From Curtobacterium sp. MCJR17_020 (GTDB taxonomy: Bacteria > Actinomycetota > Actinomycetes > Actinomycetales > Microbacteriaceae), in assembly GCF_003234365.2 (NCBI RefSeq), contig NZ_CP126260.1, positions 1,054,001-1,118,000 of the forward strand: a DNA stretch of 64,000 bases. The letters run 5' to 3'. The notes under the pieces were generated by a model that did not search any database, was not told where the DNA came from, and worked only from the letters and a program-made list of their open reading frames with translations. Every line of letters begins with the position of its first letter. Within the stretch, counting starts at the first letter, position 1. Shown piece by piece: positions 8,027-16,200 of the stretch. The position numbers and the translations under genes were made by a program.

Positions 8027-8797
8027 TCAGACGCCGTAGTCGGCGGAGTACTGCGCCAGCGCTTCCTCGATCGTGCCGTCGAGCTGCAGCCGGCCCTTGT
8101 CGAGGTACAGACCGCGGTCGCAGAAGCGGCGCAGGTCCTTGTCGCTGTGGGACACGAAGAAGAGCGTCCGACCGCCGGCCAGGAGCTCCTCGATCCGCTT
8201 GTAGCACTTCTCGCGGAAGGCCTTGTCGCCGACGGCGAGGACCTCGTCCACCAGGATGACGGGCTCGTCGAGCCGCGAGATCACCGCGAACGCGATGCGC
8301 ACCTTCATGCCGCTCGACAGGTGCTTGTACGGGGTGTCGACGAAGTCCGCGATCTCGGCGAAGTCGATGATCTCGTCGAAGGCGGCACGGATCTCGGCGC
8401 GCGACATGCCGTGCAGGCCGGCGGTGAGGTAGACGTTGTCGCGGACGGACAGGTCGCCGACGAACCCGCCGGTGATCTCGATGAGCGGCGCGACACCGGC
8501 ACCGACGTCGATCCGGCCCTCGTCCGGCAGCATCACCTGCGCCACGAGCTTCAGGAGCGTGGACTTGCCCTGACCGTTGCGACCGACGACGCCGATCGCC
8601 TCGCCCGGACGGACGTCGAACGACACGTTGCGGAGCGCCCAGAACTCGTCGGCACGCTTGCGGCGGCCGCGTCCGGCGAAGAGGTCCTTGAAGTTGCGGC
8701 TCGCCCGTCGGTTGCGCTTGAAGCAGATGCCGGCGTCGCGCACGGAGATCACCGGCGCGACGGTCTCGGTGCGTCGGGTCTGGTCGGTGGCGGTCAT
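8027..8797 (-). CDS. polysaccharide/teichoic acid exporter ATP-binding protein (Wzt/TagH type)
   Basis: This 256-residue ABC ATPase has Walker A GRNGQGKST (K78), a signature region HLSSGMKVRIAFA in which the usual GGQ is SGM, Walker B VILVDEVLAVGD and the H-loop FFVSHSD. These features are typical of the Wzt/TagH/RfbB branch that powers export of lipid-linked wall polymers. It lacks the extra C-terminal carbohydrate-binding domain of long Wzt proteins, so export is probably not coupled to a terminal sugar. Its ATG overlaps the permease stop by one base (TGATG), so the two are translationally coupled. It is the partner of the permease at 8797-9621. Confidence 0.92.
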   Translation of the reverse strand: MTATDQTRRTETVAPVISVRDAGICFKRNRRASRNFKDLFAGRGRRKRADEFWALRNVSFDVRPGEAIGVVGRNGQGKSTLLKLVAQVMLPDEGRIDVGAGVAPLIEITGGFVGDLSVRDNVYLTAGLHGMSRAEIRAAFDEIIDFAEIADFVDTPYKHLSSGMKVRIAFAVISRLDEPVILVDEVLAVGDKAFREKCYKRIEELLAGGRTLFFVSHSDKDLRRFCDRGLYLDKGRLQLDGTIEEALAQYSADYGV

Positions 8798-9621
8798 CAC
8801 AGCTCCTTCAGCACGCGGTGCTCGCTGCGTCGGAACACCGCGAAGCCGATCGCCAGGACGATGCCCGTGATGACCACCGACGCCCCGACCTCGAACCAGT
8901 CGAGCTGGCTCGGGAAGAACGCGGCGCGGTACATCCCGAAGATGCCGGTGAGCGGGTTGACCGCGGCGATGGGGCGCAGGGCGTCGGGCAGCGCGTGCGT
9001 GCCGTAGATGATCGGCGATGCGTAGAACAGGAAGCGCAGGACGAGCTTGGTCGCACGCTCGAGGTCGCGGAAGAAGACGACGAGCGGCGCGACGATCAGG
9101 CCGAGGCCGTACACCAGCGCGCACTGCAGCACGATCGCCAGCGGGAAGAAGACGACCTGCCAGTGCAGGTGCGCACCCGTCGCGATCGCGAATGCCGCCA
9201 GCACCGGCAGGCTCAGCAGGAACTCGATGCCCTTCGACGCGTCGATCCGCGCGACCCAGATGGTGCGGGGGATCGTCGTCGAGCGGATGAGCTTCGACTC
9301 CTTGATGAACGCCCGCGTGGAATCCGAGACGCCCCCGGTGAACCACATCCACGGCAGCAGCGCGGAGAGCAGGAAGACGATGTACGGGTCTTCACCGACC
9401 GAACCGCGGTGGAACACCTGGGTGAAGACGAACCAGTAGATCGCCGACATCACGAGCGGGTCGAGGATCGACCAGACGTACCCGAGCGCCGACGTCGAGT
9501 ACCGGACCCGGAGATCGCGGACGGTCAGCAGCCAGAGGGCATGACGATAGCGCCGACCGGCGCTCCGGGTCGCCGCCGGTGCGGCAGCCGCGGGCACGGT
9601 CGGCGCACTCGCTGTGGTCAC
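8797..9621 (-). CDS. polysaccharide/teichoic acid exporter permease (Wzm/TagG type)
   Basis: This is a 274-residue ABC-2 type permease with about six membrane helices. It contains the family phrases LTVRDLRVRYSTSALGYVWSILDPL near the N-terminus and VVFFRDLERATKLVLRFLFYASPIIY in the middle. With its ATPase it would flip or export the undecaprenyl-linked polymer made by the neighbouring genes. The start is GTG at 9621, with GAAGGGA seven bases upstream. It follows the nucleotidyltransferase gene by 44 bases on the same strand. An Ala/Thr/Pro-rich N-terminal tail of about 20 residues precedes the conserved part. Confidence 0.9.
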   Translation of the reverse strand: MTTASAPTVPAAAAPAATRSAGRRYRHALWLLTVRDLRVRYSTSALGYVWSILDPLVMSAIYWFVFTQVFHRGSVGEDPYIVFLLSALLPWMWFTGGVSDSTRAFIKESKLIRSTTIPRTIWVARIDASKGIEFLLSLPVLAAFAIATGAHLHWQVVFFPLAIVLQCALVYGLGLIVAPLVVFFRDLERATKLVLRFLFYASPIIYGTHALPDALRPIAAVNPLTGIFGMYRAAFFPSQLDWFEVGASVVITGIVLAIGFAVFRRSEHRVLKEL

Positions 9622-9665
9622 GGTTTCCCTTCGGGCGGAACCGCCGAAGGGGTCCTGACGGAGGT

Positions 9666-10361
9666 TCAGGCGAACAGGTTGTTCGCGCGCTCGAGGTCCT
9701 CGGCGAAGTCGATCTCGACCGCGTACAGGTCGGAGATGTCGATCGGGGACCAGCGTAGCCCGTCCTCGGCGATGGCAGCTTCGATGCCGCCCTCGAAGTA
9801 CTCCTGGTCGTCGACGCGACCGAGCTGGCGGATGAGGGCCTGCTTGTCGTTCGCCGACACGTAGTTGATGCCGACGGCTTCGCCGAGCCCGCCGACGACC
9901 TGCTTGGAGAGCTTGTGGATGAAGCCCTCGGCGTCGACGGTGTACTTGACCTCTTCGTCGGAGACCTTGTCGGTGTTGACGCTGACGAACGAGTGGTCCT
10001 CGTCGATCATGTCGGCCGCACGGACGAGCGCCATCGGGTCGAAGACCACGTCGCCGTTCATCCAGAGGACACCGCTCTTGCCGGTCGCCTTGAGGGCACG
10101 CAGCAGGCTCTTCGAGGTGTTGGTGGAGTCGTAGGACTCGTTGTAGACGAAGGACGCGTCGGGGAAGGCCTCGACGATGTGCTCCGACTTGTAGCCGACG
10201 ACGATCGTCACGCGGGCGCTCGAACCGAACGCGGCGCGGATGTTGTCGAACTGCTGCTGCATGATGGTGCGGCCGTCACTGAGCTCCGTGAGCGGCTTCG
10301 GCAGGCTGCGGCCGAGCCGGCTGCCCATCCCCGCTGCGAGGATCACGATCTGCGTGGTCAT
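9666..10361 (-). CDS. sugar/choline-type nucleotidyltransferase (LicC-like, CTP-dependent candidate)
   Basis: This 231-residue NTP transferase has the signature ILAAGMGSRLG-x5-KPL at the N-terminus, VYNESYDSTNTSKSL in the middle, WMNGDVVFD as the metal-binding Asp motif and a late EIDFAEDL. The VYN-x-x-Y-x-x-T-N-x-x-SL pattern is typical of the phosphocholine cytidylyltransferase (LicC) group, enzymes that make CDP-activated alcohols. Such a product is what the CDP-alcohol phosphotransferase at 4560 and the TagF-like enzyme at 6359 need, so I infer it supplies their CDP donor. The ATG at 10361 has AGAAGGGA upstream. The exact alcohol is unknown. Confidence 0.85.
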   Translation of the reverse strand: MTTQIVILAAGMGSRLGRSLPKPLTELSDGRTIMQQQFDNIRAAFGSSARVTIVVGYKSEHIVEAFPDASFVYNESYDSTNTSKSLLRALKATGKSGVLWMNGDVVFDPMALVRAADMIDEDHSFVSVNTDKVSDEEVKYTVDAEGFIHKLSKQVVGGLGEAVGINYVSANDKQALIRQLGRVDDQEYFEGGIEAAIAEDGLRWSPIDISDLYAVEIDFAEDLERANNLFA

Positions 10362-10659
10362 GCTGGTCCCTTCTGGTGTCCGCCCGCGCGCCCTGGGGCA
10401 CGGGCGGGCCTCGTCGAGTCTGCTCGCGGAACGTCCGAGTTCGCCGAGAACCGGACGCCACGGGCCACGAGGGCCGGCTGCTGCACGGTGTCGGAGAGCC
10501 CGCCGGAGCAGGTTTCCAAGTGGTGAACACTCCTTCGTGCCCTGGTGAATGATACGGAAACACCCGCTCAAGAGGTAGGTCCGCCGCGCTTCGTACTCAT
10601 TTCGTGACACTGGAGCGGGCGGTTCCCCGCTGTCCGGAGAGCGTTGGTACGGTTGGGCG
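10362..10659. other. 298-base divergent regulatory region, no gene
   Basis: This is the longest gene-free stretch of the window. It lies between the divergent nucleotidyltransferase and ABC ATPase genes. It holds an AT-richer spot around 10545-10562 (GAATGATACGGAAACAC) that on the minus strand reads TTGAGC then TATCAT, a possible promoter for the exporter operon, and the TACGGT box of the ABC ATPase at 10648. No RNA gene or hairpin of note was seen. Confidence 0.4.
10648..10653 (+). promoter_or_regulatory. -10 box TACGGT, leaderless start of ABC ATPase
   Basis: TACGGT is followed by six bases and then the ATG at 10660. No ribosome site fits between them. Confidence 0.5.
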
Positions 10660-12009
10660 ATGGCCGCCAGAGCAGAGAACGAGGACGTGTACGCCACGAC
10701 CGACGCTGCCTGGATGACCGAAGCGAGTGACACCGACGAGCAGGACGCCGACGAGCGTGCCGCCGACCGGGTGGACGCCGCGGCGGGGGACGACGCCGAC
10801 GACGACGACATGGGGGAACCGGATGCGCGCGACGCCTCCGTTGATGACGAGATGACCGACGACACCACGGCCACCGACGCCTCGGCCAGCGACGCCGATC
10901 CGGTCACCGAGCCGCAGTCGGACGCAGCGCCCGGTACCGCAGTGCGTGCCGCGGCAGCGGCCCCGACGACGACCACCGGCGCCCGACCTGCCAAGCCCCG
11001 CACGACGAAGCAACGCACCAAGCGACCGGCGAAGGCCGCCGGCGCGACCGGCACCGTGCCTCCCGGCCCCACGGCGAGCGACGCGACGTCCGCGACGGAC
11101 TCGACCGCGCACGCAGCGCAGGGCGCACAGGAGCACGCAGTGCAGGGCGCACCGGAGACCGACGCACCGGAGACCGACACCGCGACCAGCCCCGCCGCGA
11201 AGAAGCGTGCTCCCCGGGCCACCGCACCCAAGGCCCCGCAGAAGCTGCAGCCCGTCGTGCTCGCCGCGGACGGCCTGGTCAAGCGGTACGGGCAGACGCT
11301 CGCCGTCGACGAGGTCGACCTCGAGATCCGCCAGGGCTCGATCTTCGGCGTGGTCGGCCCCAACGGCGCCGGCAAGACGACCACCCTGTCGATGATCACC
11401 GGTCTACTGCGTCCCGACGCCGGGTCCGTGACGGTCCTGGACCACGACGTCTGGGCCGACCCCACGGCCGCCAAGCGCAGCCTCGGCGTGCTGCCGGACC
11501 GCCTGCGGCTGTTCGACCGCCTCACCGGTGCGCAGCTGCTCTACTACTCGGCCACCCTGCGCGGTCTCGACGGTGCCACGGCCCGTGAGCGCAGCACCGA
11601 CCTGGCCGAGGCGTTCGGGCTCGGCGAGGCGCTCGGTCGCCAGGTCGCCGACTACTCGGTGGGCATGGCGAAGAAGATCGCCCTGGCCGCCACGCTCATC
11701 CACTCGCCGCGGGTCCTCGTGCTCGACGAACCGTTCGAGTCCGTCGACCCCGTGAGCGCTGCGACCATCACCGACATCCTGCGCCGCTACACGCGCGGTG
11801 GTGGCACCGTCGTGCTCTCCAGCCACTCCATGGAGCTCGTGCAGCGCACCTGCGACTCCGTCGCCATCATCGTCGGCGGCAAGGTCCTCGCCTCGGGGAC
11901 CATGGCCCAGGTGCGCGGTCGCAAGAGCCTCGAGGACAAGTTCGTCGAACTCGCGGGCGGCCGCGTCGTGGCAGAGAGCATGGAATGGTTGCACAGCTTC
12001 TCCGGCTGA
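10660..12009 (+). CDS. ABC transporter ATP-binding protein with long acidic N-terminal extension
   Basis: The ATPase domain starts near residue 195: VVGPNGAGKTT with K239 (Walker A), ADYSVGMAKKIALA in the signature position (YSVGM rather than LSGGQ), VLVLDEPFESVDP (Walker B) and VVLSSHSME (H-loop). Before it lie about 190 residues rich in Asp, Ala, Thr and Glu, ending in a Lys/Pro-rich patch; this part is likely disordered and has no counterpart in ordinary ABC subunits. The gene overlaps the following membrane protein by 25 bases, so the two form one transporter of unknown substrate. The ATG at 10660 fits a leaderless transcript; downstream ATG codons (for example 10714) would only shorten the tail. 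Confidence 0.85.
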   Translation: MAARAENEDVYATTDAAWMTEASDTDEQDADERAADRVDAAAGDDADDDDMGEPDARDASVDDEMTDDTTATDASASDADPVTEPQSDAAPGTAVRAAAAAPTTTTGARPAKPRTTKQRTKRPAKAAGATGTVPPGPTASDATSATDSTAHAAQGAQEHAVQGAPETDAPETDTATSPAAKKRAPRATAPKAPQKLQPVVLAADGLVKRYGQTLAVDEVDLEIRQGSIFGVVGPNGAGKTTTLSMITGLLRPDAGSVTVLDHDVWADPTAAKRSLGVLPDRLRLFDRLTGAQLLYYSATLRGLDGATARERSTDLAEAFGLGEALGRQVADYSVGMAKKIALAATLIHSPRVLVLDEPFESVDPVSAATITDILRRYTRGGGTVVLSSHSMELVQRTCDSVAIIVGGKVLASGTMAQVRGRKSLEDKFVELAGGRVVAESMEWLHSFSG

Positions 12010-13556
12010 GGGCCGACCTGCTCGCGGGCGAGGTCCGCGGCAGCGCCCGCCGGTCCGTGCTCGTCGTGCTCGGCAGCCTCGTCGGGCTCCTCGCCGCCGT
12101 GTTCGTCGCGACGCAGACGGTCGCGCTGCGCTCCGCCGACCCCGACACGGCCCGCGCCGTCACCGTGCCGGTCGGCACGCTCATCGCCTTCGCGTTCACC
12201 GTCGTCCCGCTCGTCGTCGGACGGAGCGACCAGCTCGACCCGCGGCGCTTCGCGGTGTTCGGCATCGGCCGTCGCGGGCTCGCGATCGGCCTCGTCGTCG
12301 CCGGCCTGATCGGCGTCCCCGTGATCGGGGTCGTCGTCGTGGCCGTCGCCCAGTCGATCGCCTGGGCGCGTGACGCCGGCACCGGTGTGCTCGCGGTGAT
12401 CGGCGGCCTGCTCGCGATCGCCACCTGCGCGCTCCTGGTCCGCGTGTGCTGCACCGTCGGCTCGCGGCTGATCGGTCCGCACCGGTCCCGCGACGCCGGG
12501 TGGCTCGTCGCGCTCGTGATCATCGTGCTCGCGATCCCGGCGGTCTCGCTGCTGCTGCGCGTCGACTGGCTCGACCCCGAGGGCGCCGAGATGCAACGCG
12601 TCGCGGACGTCGCGGGGTGGACACCGTGGGGTGCCGCCTGGGCCGTGCCCGCCGAGGTCGCCAGCGGCCACGTCGGCACCGGGTTCCTCAAGCTGCTCGT
12701 CGCGATCGCCGTCGTCGCCCTGCTGACCTGGGCGTGGTGGGCGCTCGTCGGTCGGGCGCTCGACACCGTCGACGGTCGCACCCGGACCCGGCGCTACCAG
12801 GGGCTCGGCTGGTTCGACCGGCTCGGCTCGACCCCGGTCGCCGCCGTCGCCGCCCGCGCCCTGACCTACTGGGTGCGCGACCCGCGGTACCGCACCTCGT
12901 ACCTGATCATCCTGTTCGTCCCGCTCGTCGTCATCCCGCTCGGGGTCGCCGGGGTGCCGTGGCACTGGACCGCGCTCGTGCCGTTGCCGCTCATGGCGCT
13001 GATCGCCGGGTTCCTGCCGCACAACGACGTCTCGTACGACAACACCGCGGTGTGGTTGCACGTCGCCTCCGGGGCTCCCGGGTGGAGCGACCGTCTCGGC
13101 CGTGTCGTCCCGGTGCTCGTCGTCGGTGCGCCGGCGATCGTGGCCGGTTCGGCGGTGTCCGCCTGGTTGTTCGACGACTGGACGGTGTTCCCGCTGCTGA
13201 TCGGCGTGAGCGCCAGCGCCCTGCTGTCCGGACTCGGGCTGTCGAGCGTCGTGTCCGTCCTGCTGCCCTACCCGACCGTGCGGCCGGGGGACCACCCGTT
13301 CCAGCAGCCACAGGCCGCGGGGGTGACGGCGACGGTCGCGCAGTCGATGATGGTGATCGGCATCGTGCTCTGCACCGTCCCGGCGGCGTGGCTCGCGGTG
13401 CTGGCCTTCGTCCGCGGCGCCGAGCCGTGGTCGATGCTGACGCTCGCGGTGGGCATCGGGGTCGGCGTGGTCGTGCTCGTCATCGGGATCTTCGCGGGCG
13501 GGCGGCTGTTCGACCGGCGCGGCCCGGACCTGCTGGCCGCGGCGCAGCGCAACTAG
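11985..13556 (+). CDS. ABC transporter membrane protein
   Basis: This 523-residue hydrophobic protein has about twelve predicted membrane helices and two halves joined by a soluble stretch (about 255-300). It has no recognisable catalytic motif. Its start lies inside the last 25 bases of the ATPase gene, so it is almost certainly the permease partner. The family resembles large ABC-2-like exporter subunits of actinobacteria whose substrates are mostly unknown. No ribosome site is obvious, which fits translational coupling. The next gene, DUF3039, has its own promoter box. Confidence 0.82.
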   Translation: MVAQLLRLRADLLAGEVRGSARRSVLVVLGSLVGLLAAVFVATQTVALRSADPDTARAVTVPVGTLIAFAFTVVPLVVGRSDQLDPRRFAVFGIGRRGLAIGLVVAGLIGVPVIGVVVVAVAQSIAWARDAGTGVLAVIGGLLAIATCALLVRVCCTVGSRLIGPHRSRDAGWLVALVIIVLAIPAVSLLLRVDWLDPEGAEMQRVADVAGWTPWGAAWAVPAEVASGHVGTGFLKLLVAIAVVALLTWAWWALVGRALDTVDGRTRTRRYQGLGWFDRLGSTPVAAVAARALTYWVRDPRYRTSYLIILFVPLVVIPLGVAGVPWHWTALVPLPLMALIAGFLPHNDVSYDNTAVWLHVASGAPGWSDRLGRVVPVLVVGAPAIVAGSAVSAWLFDDWTVFPLLIGVSASALLSGLGLSSVVSVLLPYPTVRPGDHPFQQPQAAGVTATVAQSMMVIGIVLCTVPAAWLAVLAFVRGAEPWSMLTLAVGIGVGVVVLVIGIFAGGRLFDRRGPDLLAAAQRN

Positions 13557-13605
13557 CGTTCCGGAACGAGCGCACGGTGCGCAGACCAACGCGCGCAGAC
13601 CGTCG

Positions 13606-13611
13606 TACCCT
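13606..13611 (+). promoter_or_regulatory. -10 box TACCCT, leaderless start of DUF3039 gene
   Basis: TACCCT, six bases, then the ATG at 13618. Confidence 0.5.
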
Positions 13612-13617
13612 GGACCC

Positions 13618-13878
13618 ATGAGCATGACGGAACCAGGCGGCGGCCTCGACGTGATGGACCGGGAGCTCGAGAAGCTCCTCGAAGACGAAGCGATCGAACC
13701 CGGCGACCACGAGCGGTTCTCGCACTACGTCAAGAAGGACAAGATCCTGCAGTCCGCCCTGTCCGGCAAGCCGGTCAAGGCGCTGTGCGGCAAGAAGTGG
13801 ATCCCGGGCCGCGACCCGGAGAAGTTCCCGGTGTGCCCGGACTGCAAGGCCATCTACGAGAAGATGAAGTCCGAGTAG
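13618..13878 (+). CDS. DUF3039 domain protein
   Basis: This 86-residue soluble protein belongs to DUF3039, a small family found in actinobacteria. The conserved part is ALCGKKWIPGRDPEKFPVC followed by PDCK; the C-x2-C pair plus an earlier Cys near residue 57 suggests a small metal-binding site (inference). The N-terminal third is acidic and probably helical. Function is unknown. The gene stands alone between the ABC pair and a strong bidirectional hairpin. A second ATG two codons downstream is an equally possible start. Confidence 0.88.
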   Translation: MSMTEPGGGLDVMDRELEKLLEDEAIEPGDHERFSHYVKKDKILQSALSGKPVKALCGKKWIPGRDPEKFPVCPDCKAIYEKMKSE

Positions 13879-13890
13879 CAGCGACCCCAG

Positions 13891-13938
13891 GACGGACGGG
13901 AGGCCCGTGGCGACGCCGCCACGGGCCTCCCGTCCGTC
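13891..13938. terminator. perfect 20-bp hairpin, GGGAGGCCCGTG family
   Basis: GACGGACGGGAGGCCCGTGG (13891-13910) pairs perfectly with 13919-13938 across the 8-nt loop CGACGCCG. It lies between the convergent DUF3039 and pncB genes and can terminate both. Bases 13897-13938 match the coding copy at 49374-49415 in 39 of 42 positions. Confidence 0.88.
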
Positions 13939-13957
13939 GTCTGCGTCCGCAGACCGC

Positions 13958-15247
13958 TCAGATCACCAGGGTGGGGATGGCGGGGTCGCCGCGACCGATG
14001 CGCGCGGCGTCCGCCGGCAGCTCGGCCTTTGCCCGCTTGTGGTGCGCCCGCGCGGCCTCGACGCCCGGTGCTCCGAGGAACGCCGGATCGACCACGCCGC
14101 CGGTGACCACGGGCACGAGCAGGGCGCGCTCGTCGGGGCCGACCTGCCCGGCGGTGAGCACGACCTCGGCCGTGGCGACACCGTTGCGCAGGCGTCGCCC
14201 GGCTTCCTTGCGCCCGCCGATCGAGGCCTTGTCCGCTGACTTCTTCGCCACGGCGACCCAGTCGTCGCCGTCGGCGGACTGGTGCGCCACGAGCTTGAAG
14301 ACCATGCCGGCGGCCGGGTGTCCGGAGCCGGAGACCACCGAGGTGCCGACGCCGTACGAGTCGACCGGGGCCGCACGGAGGGCCGCGATCGTGTACTCGT
14401 CCAGGTCGTTCGTGACCGTGATCTTCGTGTCGGTCGCGCCGAGCCGGTCGAGCTGCGCCCGGACGGCCGCGACGACCGAGGGCAGGTCGCCGCTGTCGAT
14501 GCGGACACCGCCGAGCTTGCCGTCGGTCAGTCGGACGGCGGTCTCGACGGCCTGCTCGATGTCGTAGGTGTCGACGAGCAACGTCGTGCCGTTGCCGAGG
14601 GCGTCGAGCTGCGACCGGAACGCCTCTTCCTCGGAGTCGTGCAGCAGGGTGAACGCGTGCGCCGCGGTGCCCATCGTCGGGATGCCCCAGGTGCGGCCGG
14701 CCTCGAGGTTGCTCGTCGCGCCGAAGCCGGCGATGTACGCGGCCCGTGCTGCGGCGACGGCGTTCCACTCGCCGGTGCGGCGGGAACCCATCTCGGCGAG
14801 CGGACGACCGTCGGCAGCGGAGACCATGCGCGCGGCGGCCGAGGCGATGGCGGAGTCGGCGTTGAAGACCGACAGGGCGAGCGTCTCGAGCACGACGGCC
14901 TCGGCGAACGTGCCCTCGATCTGCAGGATCGGGGAGTTGGGGAAGTAGACCTCGCCCTCGCGGTAGGCCCGGACGTCCCCGGTGAACCGGTAGTCGGCGA
15001 GGAACGCCGCGGTGCCCTCGTCGATGACCCCGCGGTCGCGCAGGAACCCGATCTCGTCGTCGCCGAAGCGGAAGTCGCCGAGGGCGGTCAGGAACCGGCC
15101 GAGGCCGGCCGCGACGCCGTAGCGACGACCGTCGGGCAGCCGCCGGGCGAACACCTCGAAGACGCACCGCCGGTGGGCGGTGCCGTCCTTCAGGGCCGCG
15201 TCGACCATGGTGAGTTCGTACTGGTCCGTCAGGAGCGCGCTGGTCAC
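13958..15247 (-). CDS. pncB: nicotinate phosphoribosyltransferase
   Basis: This 429-residue enzyme of the NAD salvage pathway joins nicotinate and PRPP to nicotinate mononucleotide. Family marks are the N-terminal LLTDQYELTM, FEVFARRLPDGRRY, the TSNLEAGRTWGIPTMGTAAHAF region and GVRIDSGDLP. The GTG at 15247 must be the start or lie close to it, since the conserved N-terminal motif follows within five residues. A TAGTGT box lies 7 bases upstream, so the mRNA is probably leaderless; the GGAG directly touching the GTG is then not a ribosome site. It is divergent from murI with only 39 bases between start codons. Confidence 0.93.
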   Translation of the reverse strand: MTSALLTDQYELTMVDAALKDGTAHRRCVFEVFARRLPDGRRYGVAAGLGRFLTALGDFRFGDDEIGFLRDRGVIDEGTAAFLADYRFTGDVRAYREGEVYFPNSPILQIEGTFAEAVVLETLALSVFNADSAIASAAARMVSAADGRPLAEMGSRRTGEWNAVAAARAAYIAGFGATSNLEAGRTWGIPTMGTAAHAFTLLHDSEEEAFRSQLDALGNGTTLLVDTYDIEQAVETAVRLTDGKLGGVRIDSGDLPSVVAAVRAQLDRLGATDTKITVTNDLDEYTIAALRAAPVDSYGVGTSVVSGSGHPAAGMVFKLVAHQSADGDDWVAVAKKSADKASIGGRKEAGRRLRNGVATAEVVLTAGQVGPDERALLVPVVTGGVVDPAFLGAPGVEAARAHHKRAKAELPADAARIGRGDPAIPTLVI

Positions 15248-15254
15248 CTCCCCG

Positions 15255-15260
15255 ACACTA
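15255..15260 (-). promoter_or_regulatory. -10 box TAGTGT, leaderless start of pncB
   Basis: On the minus strand TAGTGT is followed by seven bases and the GTG at 15247. It stands back to back with the murI box, 13 bases away. Confidence 0.5.
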
Positions 15261-15273
15261 CTGCGAGCGTCGG

Positions 15274-15279
15274 TACGCT
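15274..15279 (+). promoter_or_regulatory. -10 box TACGCT, leaderless start of murI
   Basis: TACGCT, seven bases, then the GTG at 15287. Confidence 0.5.
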
Positions 15280-15286
15280 GGTCACC

Positions 15287-16126
15287 GTGACGGATGCACC
15301 GATCGGAGTCTTCGACAGCGGGGTCGGCGGGCTCACGGTGGCCCGCGCGATCATCGACCAACTGCCGCGCGAGAGCATCCGGTACGTCGGCGACACCGTG
15401 CACTCGCCGTACGGCCCGAAGCCCATCGCGGACGTCCGCCGCTACGCGCTCGAGGTCATGGACGACCTGGTCGAACTCGGCGTCAAGGCCCTCGTCATCG
15501 CCTGCAACACCGCGTCGTCGGCCGTGCTCCGCGACGCCCGCGAACGGTACGAGCAGGCGTACGGCATCCCGGTGGTCGAGGTCATCCAGCCCGCTGCCCG
15601 CGCCGCCGTGAAGCAGACCCGGACCGGGCGCATCGGCGTCATCGGCACGGTCGGCACCATCACCTCGCGCGCCTACGAGGACGCCTTCGCCGTGGCCTCG
15701 GACGTCAGCCTGACCCTGGCGGCATGCCCGCGGTTCGTCGAGTTCGTCGAGGCGGGGGACACTTCGTCGCCGCAGCTGCGCGAGGTCGCCGCCGGGTACC
15801 TCGACCCGATCCGTGCCGCCGACGTCGACACCCTCGTGCTCGGCTGCACCCACTACCCGCTGATGTCCGCGGCCATCCAGTACGTGATGGGCCCGGACGT
15901 CACCCTGGTGTCGAGTGCCGAGGAGACCGCCAACGACGTGTACCGCCGGCTCGTCGAGCACGGCCTCGAACGCACCTCCACCACCGCCCCGACGTACTCG
16001 TTCGAGTCGACCGGCGACGACGAGGACGGGTTCCTGCGGCTCGCTCGCCGGTTCCTCGGCCCCGAGATCGTCCGCGTCGGCCACCTCGAGACCGGCGCCA
16101 TCACGCTGCCCCGTGGGCGGGCCTGA
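15287..16126 (+). CDS. murI: glutamate racemase
   Basis: This 279-residue enzyme makes D-glutamate for peptidoglycan. The two catalytic cysteines are visible as C73 in IACNTAS and C187 in LGCTHYP, and the N-terminus carries the IGVFDSGVGGLTV signature. The GTG at 15287 places this motif five residues in, as usual for the family, and a TACGCT box 7 bases upstream indicates a leaderless transcript. It is followed 74 bases later by rph and then rdgB, a gene order common in actinobacteria. No anomaly is seen. Confidence 0.95.
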   Translation: MTDAPIGVFDSGVGGLTVARAIIDQLPRESIRYVGDTVHSPYGPKPIADVRRYALEVMDDLVELGVKALVIACNTASSAVLRDARERYEQAYGIPVVEVIQPAARAAVKQTRTGRIGVIGTVGTITSRAYEDAFAVASDVSLTLAACPRFVEFVEAGDTSSPQLREVAAGYLDPIRAADVDTLVLGCTHYPLMSAAIQYVMGPDVTLVSSAEETANDVYRRLVEHGLERTSTTAPTYSFESTGDDEDGFLRLARRFLGPEIVRVGHLETGAITLPRGRA

Positions 16127-16200
16127 GCGGCGACCAGCCGCCAGCCGCCGCCCGCCCCGACGACCCGCACCGCGCCTCCAGGCCGGACCGAAAGGACACC

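Noticed and set aside
8798..9352. An N-terminal extension of the Wzt-like ATPase into the permease gene.
   Set aside because: The extension is out-of-frame permease sequence; the ATG at 8797 overlapping the permease stop is the natural start.
10362..10659. A riboswitch or small RNA in the longest gene-free stretch.
   Set aside because: No conserved riboswitch core or strong hairpin with terminator was recognised; promoter sequences are enough to explain it.
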